Assembly (NCBI GenBank): GCA_938036925.1
Contig: CALHVU010000034.1
Span: 19,516 to 83,515, forward strand
Reading direction: 5' to 3'
Length of the DNA: 64,000 bases
Source of the DNA: an uncultured Atopobium sp.
GTDB lineage: Bacteria; Actinomycetota; Coriobacteriia; Coriobacteriales; Atopobiaceae
Positions 33,673-41,231 of the stretch are shown here, piece after piece. The notes below the pieces were generated by a model, which saw nothing but the letters and a program-made list of their open reading frames with translations, had not been told where the DNA came from and did not search any database. The first letter of the stretch is position 1, and the number at the start of each line of letters is the position of its first letter. Made by a program: the position numbers and the translations under genes.

Positions 33673-34359
33673 TTAATTGAGTGGCGTTGTGTCGGCGCCA
33701 TAAAGCCCATGCTTGTGAATGTAACCTGTTACAGAATCGGGAGTTAGGTATCTGAGGCTCTGACCATTTTGAACTCTACTACGCAAATAGCTTGATGAGA
33801 TTGCTAGTGCGGGAACCTCAAGATAGGTTACCTTGAAGTCATAAGGTGAGTCTGCAATAACCTTTTGAGCACGACTCAGCTCATAACCAGGACGCGTTGC
33901 AGCAACAAAGTGAGCAAGCTCAGCTACGGTCTGTGCATCTTTCCAGGCGACAATATCAGCAATTGCATCTGCACCAGTAATAAAGAAAAATTCAACGTTA
34001 GAGGGATATACCTTACGCAATCTTCTGAGTGTATCAGCGGTGTAGGTGATGCCCTCATAATCCACCTCAAAACGAGAAGCAACAAAATGAGGATTATCTG
34101 AGGTTGCCAGAAGCGTCATTGAGTAACGGTCTTCTCCCCTGGTAACTCCCTTATTTTGTTTGAACGCAGGGCGACCAGCAGGCATGAAAACCACAACATC
34201 GAGGTTGAGATCATCATATGCCTGCTCAGCGGCTACCAAGTGGCCGTTATGAATGGGGTCAAAGGTTCCACCCATGATTCCCAGACGATAGGTGCGGTTT
34301 TTATCCTGTCCCAAACGAGGCAGGCCAGGGTGCATGTTATTTAAGACGTCGGCTGCCAT
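33673..34359 (-). CDS. nadD: Nicotinate-nucleotide adenylyltransferase
   Basis: Adenylates NaMN to NaAD in NAD synthesis. 228 residues. The nucleotidyltransferase motif GIMGGTFDPIHNGHLVAAEQA begins at about residue 28; FFITGADAIADIVAWKDA and the C-terminal ISSSYLRSRVQNGQSLRYL (ISSS/T-x-LR motif) complete it. The first 25 residues are extra and the true start may be internal. Three bases after obgE. Confidence 0.95.
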   Translation of the reverse strand: MAADVLNNMHPGLPRLGQDKNRTYRLGIMGGTFDPIHNGHLVAAEQAYDDLNLDVVVFMPAGRPAFKQNKGVTRGEDRYSMTLLATSDNPHFVASRFEVDYEGITYTADTLRRLRKVYPSNVEFFFITGADAIADIVAWKDAQTVAELAHFVAATRPGYELSRAQKVIADSPYDFKVTYLEVPALAISSSYLRSRVQNGQSLRYLTPDSVTGYIHKHGLYGADTTPLN

Positions 34360-34362
34360 ACA

Positions 34363-35811
34363 CTACTCAGTTTCTGAAGAAGCGCCAGCTACTTGAGACG
34401 GATCAGATGAAGTCTCTTCAAACTCAACATCTTCGAATTGCTGGTCTGAGGCGTCTTCATCAGGAATCTCTATACCATCTGTATTTGGTTTATTTGGATC
34501 CTCATAGGTAAAGGTGAGCTCAAGAATGCGAATCTCATCGCCGTCAACTGCACCAGCCTTTGCCAGCTGTACTTCAAGACCCATACGATCAAGACGACGC
34601 TGTAGATATGCCACAGCCTCATCATTGTCCCAATCGGTCTGAATAACCATGCGCTCAATCTGACCGCCGGAGACACGCCACGCATGACGCTCTTCTCGCT
34701 CAATGCGAAGCTTGCTGTCACGACGAAGTCGCTGGTTCTCCCAAGACTCGCTGCGATCAACCGTAGGCGTAGTAATGGCAATTTCTTTGCGGAGCTCAGC
34801 CACTTCTGCAGCACAGGTAGTAACAAAGTCATCAAGATTTAAACCAGTTACCGTAGAGATAGCAAAAAAGGTTCTATCATCTGCCTCTGCAGCTTTTCTG
34901 AGCGCCTCGATGGCATCTTCTGTACCAGGCATATCGCATTTGTTTGCTACCACAATCTGAGGGCGATCAGCCAGCTTTGAAGCATATGCTTTGAGCTCCT
35001 CGTTAATAGCGTGGTAGTCCTCTACAGGATCTCTGCCTTCATAGCCACCAGTAACGTCAACCATGTGGACAATAAGCGCCGTGCGCTCAATATGACGAAG
35101 GAATTGATGACCAAGGCCCTTGCCCTCAGAGGCACCCTCGATAAGACCAGGGACGTCCGCGCAGACAAACGACTGACCGTTCTGTGCGCGAACAACACCC
35201 AAGTTTGGAACAAGGGTGGTAAATGGATAGTCAGCAATCTTTGGACGAGCAGCACTGATACGTGCAATTAGAGAGCTCTTACCAACAGAAGGCATACCCA
35301 CCAAGGCCACATCTGCCATGAGCTTCATCTCTAGCTCAATCCAGTGCTCTTGGGCTGGCTCGCCCTTCTCGGCAAATGCTGGTGCACGCCTCACTGAGGT
35401 GACAAAGTGAATGTTACCGCGGCCACCATTGCCACCAGGAGCAACAACTACCTGCTCACCTGGAGAAGTAAGATCGGCAATCTCGTAGAGTGGCTCTTGC
35501 GTTTCTGGATCAAGCTCGCGCACAACGGTTCCCAGGGGCACCTTGAGCAGCAAATCCTGTCCATCAGAGCCATGACGGCGAGCACCCTTACCGTGGGTAC
35601 CACGCTCGGCCTTAAAGTGATGCTTGTAGCGGTAATCAATCAGAGACGAAAGCTGCGCGTCTGCAACAATGACAACATTGCCGCCGTGACCGCCATCGCC
35701 ACCGTCAGGACCGCCTTTTGGAACATATGCTTCTCGGCGGAAAGACATGCAGCCTGCGCCGCCGTCTCCGCCTTTAACGTTGATATGACAAAGATCAGTG
35801 AAAGTTTCCAC
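34363..35811 (-). CDS. obgE: Obg/CgtA GTPase
   Basis: A 50S assembly and stress GTPase. 482 residues: glycine-rich Obg domain (GGDGGAGCMSFRREAYVPKGG), G domain with GMPSVGKSSLIARIS, DVPGLIEGASEGKGLG and NKCD, then the OCT domain (WRVSGGQIERMVIQTDWDNDEA) and an acidic tail of about 45 residues. GTG start with AAGGAGG five bases upstream. It is usually found after rplU-rpmA; here the ECF transporter operon lies between them. Confidence 0.96.
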   Translation of the reverse strand: METFTDLCHINVKGGDGGAGCMSFRREAYVPKGGPDGGDGGHGGNVVIVADAQLSSLIDYRYKHHFKAERGTHGKGARRHGSDGQDLLLKVPLGTVVRELDPETQEPLYEIADLTSPGEQVVVAPGGNGGRGNIHFVTSVRRAPAFAEKGEPAQEHWIELEMKLMADVALVGMPSVGKSSLIARISAARPKIADYPFTTLVPNLGVVRAQNGQSFVCADVPGLIEGASEGKGLGHQFLRHIERTALIVHMVDVTGGYEGRDPVEDYHAINEELKAYASKLADRPQIVVANKCDMPGTEDAIEALRKAAEADDRTFFAISTVTGLNLDDFVTTCAAEVAELRKEIAITTPTVDRSESWENQRLRRDSKLRIEREERHAWRVSGGQIERMVIQTDWDNDEAVAYLQRRLDRMGLEVQLAKAGAVDGDEIRILELTFTYEDPNKPNTDGIEIPDEDASDQQFEDVEFEETSSDPSQVAGASSETE

Positions 35812-35880
35812 GTGTCCTCCTTCTAATACCTTAATGTTACGGCATTTACCAGCGAAGCATAGTGAAAACGCGAGAAGTTC

Positions 35881-36630
35881 TTATGAGAACACGAGGACAA
35901 CAACAATTACCGCAACGCCAAGAATCATCAAGGCAAAGTCTGATGGAGTCAAAGGATAGCGTTTAAATGCAGATGAAGCGTTCCTTAAATAAAAACCTCG
36001 CTGCTCAGCTGCAAGTGCTGAGGCATCAGCTTTTTTAACCGAGCTTACCAGCAGAGGAACAATCAAAGGCATGGTAAGCTGGAGCTTCTTAATTGGATTT
36101 TTGGTATCAAACTCAACACCGCGAGCCATCTGAGCCTCCATGATATGGTTCATCTCGGAAGCAAAGACTGGAACAAAGCGCAAAACCGTTGCAATGGTGA
36201 ATGCATAGGGGTATGGGACATGCGCCACTTCTACCAGCGCATTCATTAGATCTTCTACACGCATAAGCGAAAGCATAGAAAGCAGCGGCAGTGCCAGCGC
36301 AATTGTTTTGAGAGCAACGTTAAAACCGCGCTCCAAACCACCTACCGTGATGAATAAAAAGAGCGTTTGACCAGCGGGGGCAACAAGCGTCTGTACAACG
36401 CACAAGATAAGGCCTAAAACGGCAAAGCCAAATACCAGCTTAAAAGTCTTCTGAGCGTTCTGCGAGACAACTCCCACGCAAATAGTGAGCGCGAGTACTG
36501 CAAGCACCTCAAGCGTTCCTTGTGCAGCAAAGGCGGCTGCAAAGAGCTCAAGCGCAAACACAAGCTTGGCCACAGGATTTGCCTTATGAAGGAAGCTTGT
36601 TCCTTCGGTGTAATCAATAACACTACCCAC
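35881..36630 (-). CDS. ECF transporter transmembrane T component
   Basis: The membrane scaffold that couples the ATPases to the substrate-binding S component. About 249 residues with five or so membrane segments. The two coupling motifs are present: QMARGVEFDTKN and ALAAEQRGFYLR. GTG at 36630 is chosen since AAGGAGG lies six bases upstream, overlapping the end of the ATPase gene by eight bases. Last gene of the S-A-T operon controlled by the Trp leader at 39323-39385. Confidence 0.92.
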   Translation of the reverse strand: MGSVIDYTEGTSFLHKANPVAKLVFALELFAAAFAAQGTLEVLAVLALTICVGVVSQNAQKTFKLVFGFAVLGLILCVVQTLVAPAGQTLFLFITVGGLERGFNVALKTIALALPLLSMLSLMRVEDLMNALVEVAHVPYPYAFTIATVLRFVPVFASEMNHIMEAQMARGVEFDTKNPIKKLQLTMPLIVPLLVSSVKKADASALAAEQRGFYLRNASSAFKRYPLTPSDFALMILGVAVIVVVLVFS

Positions 36631-38548
36631 GAAGAGCCTCCTTACCATTCAGCGTTGCCGCAATACGAGCAATCTCAAACTGATGCTGCAATGCATCAAG
36701 CACCTCGGAAGCGCTGTTAAGTCCAACAAATGATGAATCCACGTGCGCACCCGCAAGCTTTGACAGCTGAATCATCTGAGGAGCCTCAACATACGCTTCC
36801 TTCAAAACCTCATCTGTCGAGAAGATCTGTGTGACTTCTCCATCATCTAACACGCTGCCATGCGCCATAACGACAATTCTTGTGGCAAAGTCCAGCACAA
36901 CCTCCATGTCATGACAGACCATAAGAACTGCACAGCCCTTCTCGCACAGTGATTTGACCATATTCATGACCTGCATGCACTCTTTGTAATCCAGACCCGA
37001 AGTTGGCTCATCAAGCACAAGAATATCTGGCTCGCAGGCAACCACAGATGCAAGCGCAACCATCTGACGCTGTCCGCGAGAAAGCATAAACGGCGACGCA
37101 TCCGCATCAAGCCCCATGCGATCAATTACTTCAAGCGCTTTCTTGCGCGCATCCTCTGCAGACACAGCCTTGAGCTCAAGACCAAACGCAATCTCCTCAA
37201 GGACACTCTCTTTACAAATCTGGTAATCAGGATTTTGGAACAGCGTAGAGACGTGTTGAGCAATCTGCGACGTCTTCCAATCCTTGCACGATGCACCCTT
37301 AAGGTGAATGTCTCCAGATCGAGGACGCAACAGGCCATTTACCAGCTTAGTTAAAGTTGTTTTACCTGCGCCATTTTGACCGACAAGTGCCACAAGCTCA
37401 CCAGGATGCAAACTGAGGGAGACGCGCTCAACACCATCAGTACTCCCCTGATATTTAAAAGTGGCGTCGATAACGTCAAGAACAGATTGAACGCTTGGCT
37501 GCTCTGCGTCTTGAAGAATACCAATCCTGTCAAATGGGCCGCTCGATTCAGCAACCACAGGACCATCTATTTTTGGAAGATATGTCTCCCCTGCTAACTC
37601 GACGTCATTAGTAGCTACTGGTTCAGAGTCCTCTGTAAGGGAAATACTGCGATGCTGGAGAGCGCCTACACAGCACGCAAGCTGCTTGGCGGCTGACTGA
37701 ACTGACAGTGCAGTCTCATCGCAGACAGCCTGATCTGCCTCACTGAGCAAGTGAGCATACTCAGACTGATGAGAGAGCTCATAGACGCCCTTTGAGACGC
37801 GCACGCAACGAGGAACATCAACGCCAACCTCTTGCAGTAAATCTACCTGAGAGAACACTTCCTCACCGCTACCGTATGCACAAATGGAGCCCTTGTCCAT
37901 AACGGCAATCTTTGAGCAATACTTAGCGAGAAGACCTACTTTCTGCTCAATTACCACAACCGTAATACCTTTGGTTTTGTTGAGCTCTGAAAGGGTCTGG
38001 AAGATTAACTCGGACGACGTTGGATCTAAGGCCGCTGTTGGCTCATCAAGCACCATAACCTGTGGCTGAAGCGCCAAAAGTGCCGCTATAGCAACCTTTT
38101 GCTTCTGTCCACCAGAAAGAGAAGCAATCTCTCTAAAGCGGAGGTTGGCAATACCAACTGTCTCTAGAGCATAGGTAATGCGCTCTGGAATCTCTGCATG
38201 AGGAACCGCAAAGTTCTCAAGGCCAAAGAGAAGCTCATCCTCAACAATTGAAGCAACCATCTGCGCGTTGATATCCTGGGTTACAGAACCCACAATTTTA
38301 GAGATATCAGTCAGCGCAACTGTGCAGGTGTCCATTCCAGCGACAAGAATCTTTCCAAAGAAACTTCCTCTAAAGTGATGAGGAATAGCGCCAGAAAGCG
38401 CAAGAGCAAGCGTGGACTTGCCTGCGCCAGAAGGACCAACAATACCTACAAAGTCACCCTCCTGAACGCTCAGTGACAGCTCATTCAGAGCATGCGCTGA
38501 GCTATCAGGATAGCTATATGACACAGATTGAACTTCAATAATAGACAC
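36623..38548 (-). CDS. ECF transporter ATPase with two fused ABC domains
   Basis: 641 residues holding both energising ATPases in one chain. Domain 1: GPSGAGKSTLALALSGA, signature LSGGQKQKVAIAALLALQP, Walker B VMVLDEPTAALDP. Domain 2 (from about residue 365): GQNGAGKTTLTKLVNG, signature LSRGQRQMVALASV (Gly replaced by Arg in LSGGQ), Walker B ILVLDEPTSGLDY. A linker of about 100 residues without recognisable motifs separates them. GTG start 35 bases after the S component. Confidence 0.94.
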   Translation of the reverse strand: MSIIEVQSVSYSYPDSSAHALNELSLSVQEGDFVGIVGPSGAGKSTLALALSGAIPHHFRGSFFGKILVAGMDTCTVALTDISKIVGSVTQDINAQMVASIVEDELLFGLENFAVPHAEIPERITYALETVGIANLRFREIASLSGGQKQKVAIAALLALQPQVMVLDEPTAALDPTSSELIFQTLSELNKTKGITVVVIEQKVGLLAKYCSKIAVMDKGSICAYGSGEEVFSQVDLLQEVGVDVPRCVRVSKGVYELSHQSEYAHLLSEADQAVCDETALSVQSAAKQLACCVGALQHRSISLTEDSEPVATNDVELAGETYLPKIDGPVVAESSGPFDRIGILQDAEQPSVQSVLDVIDATFKYQGSTDGVERVSLSLHPGELVALVGQNGAGKTTLTKLVNGLLRPRSGDIHLKGASCKDWKTSQIAQHVSTLFQNPDYQICKESVLEEIAFGLELKAVSAEDARKKALEVIDRMGLDADASPFMLSRGQRQMVALASVVACEPDILVLDEPTSGLDYKECMQVMNMVKSLCEKGCAVLMVCHDMEVVLDFATRIVVMAHGSVLDDGEVTQIFSTDEVLKEAYVEAPQMIQLSKLAGAHVDSSFVGLNSASEVLDALQHQFEIARIAATLNGKEALRG

Positions 38549-38583
38549 AGTGTTCTCCAGGAAATATGTGCGTATCTAAGAAC

Positions 38584-39177
38584 TTATCGACCCAAAACCT
38601 TCTTAAGAGGAGCCGCAAGAACCTGAACAACAATAGCATTAAAAAATGCGGTTCCCACGATGACAGGAAGCATTACGTAGAAAAGCTCAATAGTTGCACC
38701 CTTTGCTGGAATAGCAATGGCAGCAAAGATCAAGCCAGAAATAAGAGTGGTTACAAAAGAACCAATTGCTGGCATTACTGGCTTATCTGCAAGAGCGGAC
38801 CTTGTGAAGGCAAACATAACAAGTGAAGCTGCGCCCTCTGCAACAAAATCAGCACCAGGAACAGAGGTGGTCAGCTGAATAACGGTAGCTGCGATAAGAC
38901 CAATTACCAGGCTCTGAACAGCGTTTGGCTTAAGCAAAAGAATAGCCAGGCAGAACGAAGAAATAATAAACTCTGGACCAATTCCAATAGCACTAATTGC
39001 CTTACCAACGGTCAGGTTAAGAATAAAACCAGCAGCAATAAGGACGGCAACAAGGACTAGAGAAGTAACATCCAATACTCCTGCATTTTTTGAAACAGCA
39101 ACAACACGTGGTGCCTGCTCTGCAGATCCTGTCTCTGTGCCTGCGGTGTTAACCTCATTGAGATTTTCTGTAGACAT
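38584..39177 (-). CDS. ECF transporter S component, predicted tryptophan-related substrate
   Basis: 197 residues. After a 35-residue hydrophilic N terminus there are about six hydrophobic segments (LVLVAVLIAAGFILNL, FIISSFCLAILLLKP, SLVIGLIAATVIQL, and others), the size and pattern of a substrate-capture subunit. AAAGGAG precedes the ATG. The family alone does not reveal the substrate; the upstream leader peptide with three Trp codons and a terminator argues for tryptophan or a close derivative. Followed by the fused ATPase and the T component. Confidence 0.82.
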   Translation of the reverse strand: MSTENLNEVNTAGTETGSAEQAPRVVAVSKNAGVLDVTSLVLVAVLIAAGFILNLTVGKAISAIGIGPEFIISSFCLAILLLKPNAVQSLVIGLIAATVIQLTTSVPGADFVAEGAASLVMFAFTRSALADKPVMPAIGSFVTTLISGLIFAAIAIPAKGATIELFYVMLPVIVGTAFFNAIVVQVLAAPLKKVLGR

Positions 39178-39232
39178 ACAAACTCCTTTAACGCAAAACT
39201 AAAACGTACAAACAAAACTTTTAACAACACGG

Positions 39233-39262
39233 GTTTCTCGCCATCCGGATTTAGCAAGAAAC
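39233..39262. repeat. Imperfect inverted pair of the GGCGAGAA word in the ECF operon 5' UTR
   Basis: GTTTCTCGC (39233-39241) and GCAAGAAAC (39254-39262) are inverted with one mismatch. It lies between the attenuator terminator and the S-component gene, so it would be in the read-through transcript. Confidence 0.6.
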
Positions 39263-39270
39263 GTACGCAC

Positions 39271-39297
39271 AAAAAAAGCTCTCGGTCACCCGAGAGC
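39271..39297 (-). terminator. Attenuator terminator of the Trp leader
   Basis: Bottom strand GCTCTCGG-GTGA-CCGAGAGC, a perfect 8-bp stem with a four-base loop, then seven T. It starts 26 bases after the leader stop codon. A leader segment (bottom strand TCTCCGGTCA, 39339-39330) can instead pair with the loop and descending arm (TGACCGAGA, 39288-39280), a possible antiterminator. Confidence 0.88.
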
Positions 39298-39322
39298 CTC
39301 TAAATGCGTATGCAGAAGCAAC

Positions 39323-39385
39323 TCATCGCTGACCGGAGAAAGACAAGTTGTTCCACCACCACTGCTGAGTGCATGTAGCGCGCAT
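39323..39385 (-). CDS. Attenuator leader peptide with three consecutive Trp codons
   Basis: A 20-residue open reading frame: ATG at 39385, stop TGA at 39323-39325, containing QQWWWNN. GGGAGGAGG lies seven bases before the ATG, one of the best ribosome binding sites in the window. Trp codons are 39353-39361. The hairpin-T7 terminator follows. Position and form match ribosome-mediated attenuation as in trp leaders: stalling at the Trp codons when charged tRNA-Trp is low would leave the 39330-39339 segment free to disrupt the terminator, switching on the ECF operon. Confidence 0.88.
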   Translation of the reverse strand: MRATCTQQWWWNNLSFSGQR

Positions 39386-39425
39386 GATATGTCCTCCTCC
39401 CAAGAGCGTAAATTGCAATGTAAGA

Positions 39426-39475
39426 AGAATACCATTACTTTGTCAGATTATGTCAAGAAATACATTAAGAAACAA
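39426..39475 (-). promoter_or_regulatory. Promoter region of the Trp leader
   Basis: Bottom strand offers two overlapping candidates: TTGTTT (39475-39470), 17 bases, CATAAT (39452-39447); and TTGACA (39456-39451), 19 bases, TATTCT (39431-39426). Either puts the start 35-65 bases before the leader ATG. Confidence 0.5.
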
Positions 39476-39516
39476 TTTAGAAACTGTGAACGGTACGCAT
39501 AAGATACCGCGAGAAA

Positions 39517-39543
39517 CAAAAAAGGGGTCCCGAAGGACCCCTT
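39517..39543 (-). terminator. Terminator after rpmA
   Basis: Bottom strand GGGGTCC-TTCG-GGACCCC with flanking AA/TT pairs, then TTTTTTG. A UUCG tetraloop, very stable. Confidence 0.93.
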
Positions 39544-39570
39544 GAATGAACTGCGAATGTTCAAGAAAAC

Positions 39571-39825
39571 TTATGCCTCAGCAGCAACGACGTTAACGAC
39601 GTGCTTAGCACCCTTCTTGAACTCAACAACGCCATCGCAAAGTGCAAAGAGAGTGTCATCTTTGCCGCGACCAACGTTCACGCCAGGAGTGATGTGCGTA
39701 CCACGCTGACGGATGATAATCTGGCCAGCCTTGATTGCCTGACCACCGTAAATCTTAACGCCAAGGCGCTGTGCTTGTGAGTCGCGACCATTGCGGGAAG
39801 AGCCGAGACCTTTCTTGTGTGCCAT
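39571..39825 (-). CDS. rpmA: 50S ribosomal protein L27
   Basis: 84 residues beginning MAHKKGLGSSRNGRDS, so there is no cleavable N-terminal extension as in Firmicutes. QRLGVKIYGGQAIKAGQIII and RQRGTHITPGVNVG are standard. Follows rplU by 38 bases and ends at a strong terminator. Confidence 0.97.
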   Translation of the reverse strand: MAHKKGLGSSRNGRDSQAQRLGVKIYGGQAIKAGQIIIRQRGTHITPGVNVGRGKDDTLFALCDGVVEFKKGAKHVVNVVAAEA

Positions 39826-39863
39826 AAATGCTACCTGCCTATCTCAATATCAGAAGTGACCAA

Positions 39864-40214
39864 TTACTCTGCAGACTCGTCGGATGCCTTAGCAGCAGCC
39901 TTACGAGCGGTAGGGAGCGCGGTAACCTTCAGCTTAGTAAGGTTCTGACGGTGACCATTGGCGCGGTGATAGCGCTTACGCTTGTGGAACTTGAAGACAA
40001 GGACCTTCTTGTCCTTGTACTGCTCAAGAACCTCACAGGTAACCTTCTTAGAGGAAAGAGTGGCAGCGTCAGCAACAACCTTCTTGCCGTCGTTAAGCAT
40101 AAGAACATCAAGCTTTACCTTATCGCCAGGCTGCGCATCAAGCTTCTCGACGCTGATTACGTCGCCCTTGGCAACCTTATACTGCTTGCCACCAGTTGCT
40201 ACGATTGCGTACAT
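39864..40214 (-). CDS. rplU: 50S ribosomal protein L21
   Basis: 116 residues: YAIVATGGKQYKVAKGDVI, DVLMLNDGKKVVADAATL and KVLVFKFHKRKRYHRANGHR. A short Ala/Lys-rich tail ends the protein. Co-transcribed with rpmA from the promoter at 40367-40395. Confidence 0.96.
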   Translation of the reverse strand: MYAIVATGGKQYKVAKGDVISVEKLDAQPGDKVKLDVLMLNDGKKVVADAATLSSKKVTCEVLEQYKDKKVLVFKFHKRKRYHRANGHRQNLTKLKVTALPTARKAAAKASDESAE

Positions 40215-40270
40215 GTGTGTAACCCTTCATTGCTGATTCTTGCAACGATTAATACTATCTTTGCATTTCT

Positions 40271-40292
40271 GAAGATCCGAGCAAAGATCTTC
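40271..40292 (-). promoter_or_regulatory. Hairpin in the rplU leader
   Basis: GAAGATC and GATCTTC form a 7-bp stem around eight bases, 57 bases before the rplU ATG, inside the predicted 5' UTR. No T run follows, so it is not a terminator. It may be part of ribosomal-protein feedback control. Confidence 0.4.
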
Positions 40293-40366
40293 GCCGCCGT
40301 GACCTGTGACATCCGCGGGAAACTGTCGGTGTCCCATGTCCCTCGGCGAGAAACACAACTCGAAAT

Positions 40367-40395
40367 AGTCTACTGCATATTTCAGAAAATTCCAA
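40367..40395 (-). promoter_or_regulatory. rplU-rpmA promoter
   Basis: Bottom strand TTGGAA, exactly 17 bases, TAGACT. The predicted start is near 40360, so the 145-base leader contains a GGCGAGAA word (40345-40352) and a hairpin. Confidence 0.6.
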
Positions 40396-40409
40396 GACAA
40401 AACTACATG

Positions 40410-41231
40410 TTATAGAGGCTTCACAAGGAGTCCATTTTCTGAAAGATGTGCTTGCGAGACGCGACATACCTTCAACGAGTCAATACCTTGTAAGCCATCT
40501 ACTCCAGCCTGAGCTGCAATTCTTTGAGCCTCGTAAATCAAAACTGCAGGTCTAAGCGCCGCTCGAGGGTCTTGGAGCGTATCAAGCTCAAATGAAATGC
40601 ACGTTTCAGATGAGCCCTCAGAAATCTTATAGCCCGCAAACGTTGTCTCTAAATTGACCACTTTTTGCTTGTCTCCGCGCATGTATGTCAGCTCTTTTTT
40701 GGCGAGAAGATCCTCAAACCCCCAACGCAACGCGTCTGACCTAAGACCTTCTCCCAAAATGTCACATCTCCAATGAGCGGCATTCAACCATGCTTCAAGC
40801 GCTGGTAGCGACCGATCAACGTAGCTAGCAGCAAACGGAGCAAGCGCGGGAGGTGTTGCCGACAACAGCCTCTCTAGCGCCTCATCCGGGTCTACATATT
40901 CTGTGAGCTTCAAGTCAAAGTACTCCGCCTCAGACGAAGCGCCAACAGGAAGCGCCTGAGAGAACTGAACGCCCATTCGCTTTGCAAAGCCATTACCTAC
41001 CCTAAACGGCAACTGAGCTCTACGAACACAGCGCTCAATGGTACCAATAAGCTCAAGGTGTCCTAAAAACGCAAGGCGGTCATCTTTCTTGTAAGCCACG
41101 CGAAGCCTAAAAATCTCTGCTCCGCGCTCCGTCATAATCTCCGGCTGAATCTGTGGCCTACCGGCACGCCAATCCTTCTTTACTGGTTCAAGCACCTCAG
41201 GAGCTACGCTCTCTACCTGCTTATCCGTCAT
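40410..41231 (-). CDS. TIGR03936-family radical-SAM-linked protein
   Basis: About 273 residues. RLRVAYKKDDRLAFLGHLELIGTIERCVRRA and FAKRMGVQFSQALPVGASSEAEYFDL match the DUF2344 protein found next to, or fused to, the B12-binding radical SAM protein upstream (segments: FLGHLELIGTIERCVRRAQ; SQALPVGASSEAEYFDL). The ATG at 41231 overlaps the upstream stop as ATGA; the longer frame would overlap by 82 bases. The family often precedes RNase E/G and rplU-rpmA; no rne/rng is present here. Function unknown. Confidence 0.85.
   Translation of the reverse strand: MTDKQVESVAPEVLEPVKKDWRAGRPQIQPEIMTERGAEIFRLRVAYKKDDRLAFLGHLELIGTIERCVRRAQLPFRVGNGFAKRMGVQFSQALPVGASSEAEYFDLKLTEYVDPDEALERLLSATPPALAPFAASYVDRSLPALEAWLNAAHWRCDILGEGLRSDALRWGFEDLLAKKELTYMRGDKQKVVNLETTFAGYKISEGSSETCISFELDTLQDPRAALRPAVLIYEAQRIAAQAGVDGLQGIDSLKVCRVSQAHLSENGLLVKPL

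Noticed and set aside
39178..39400. Metabolite-binding riboswitch before the ECF operon
   Set aside because: The region is better explained by the leader peptide with three Trp codons and its terminator; no riboswitch core is recognised.
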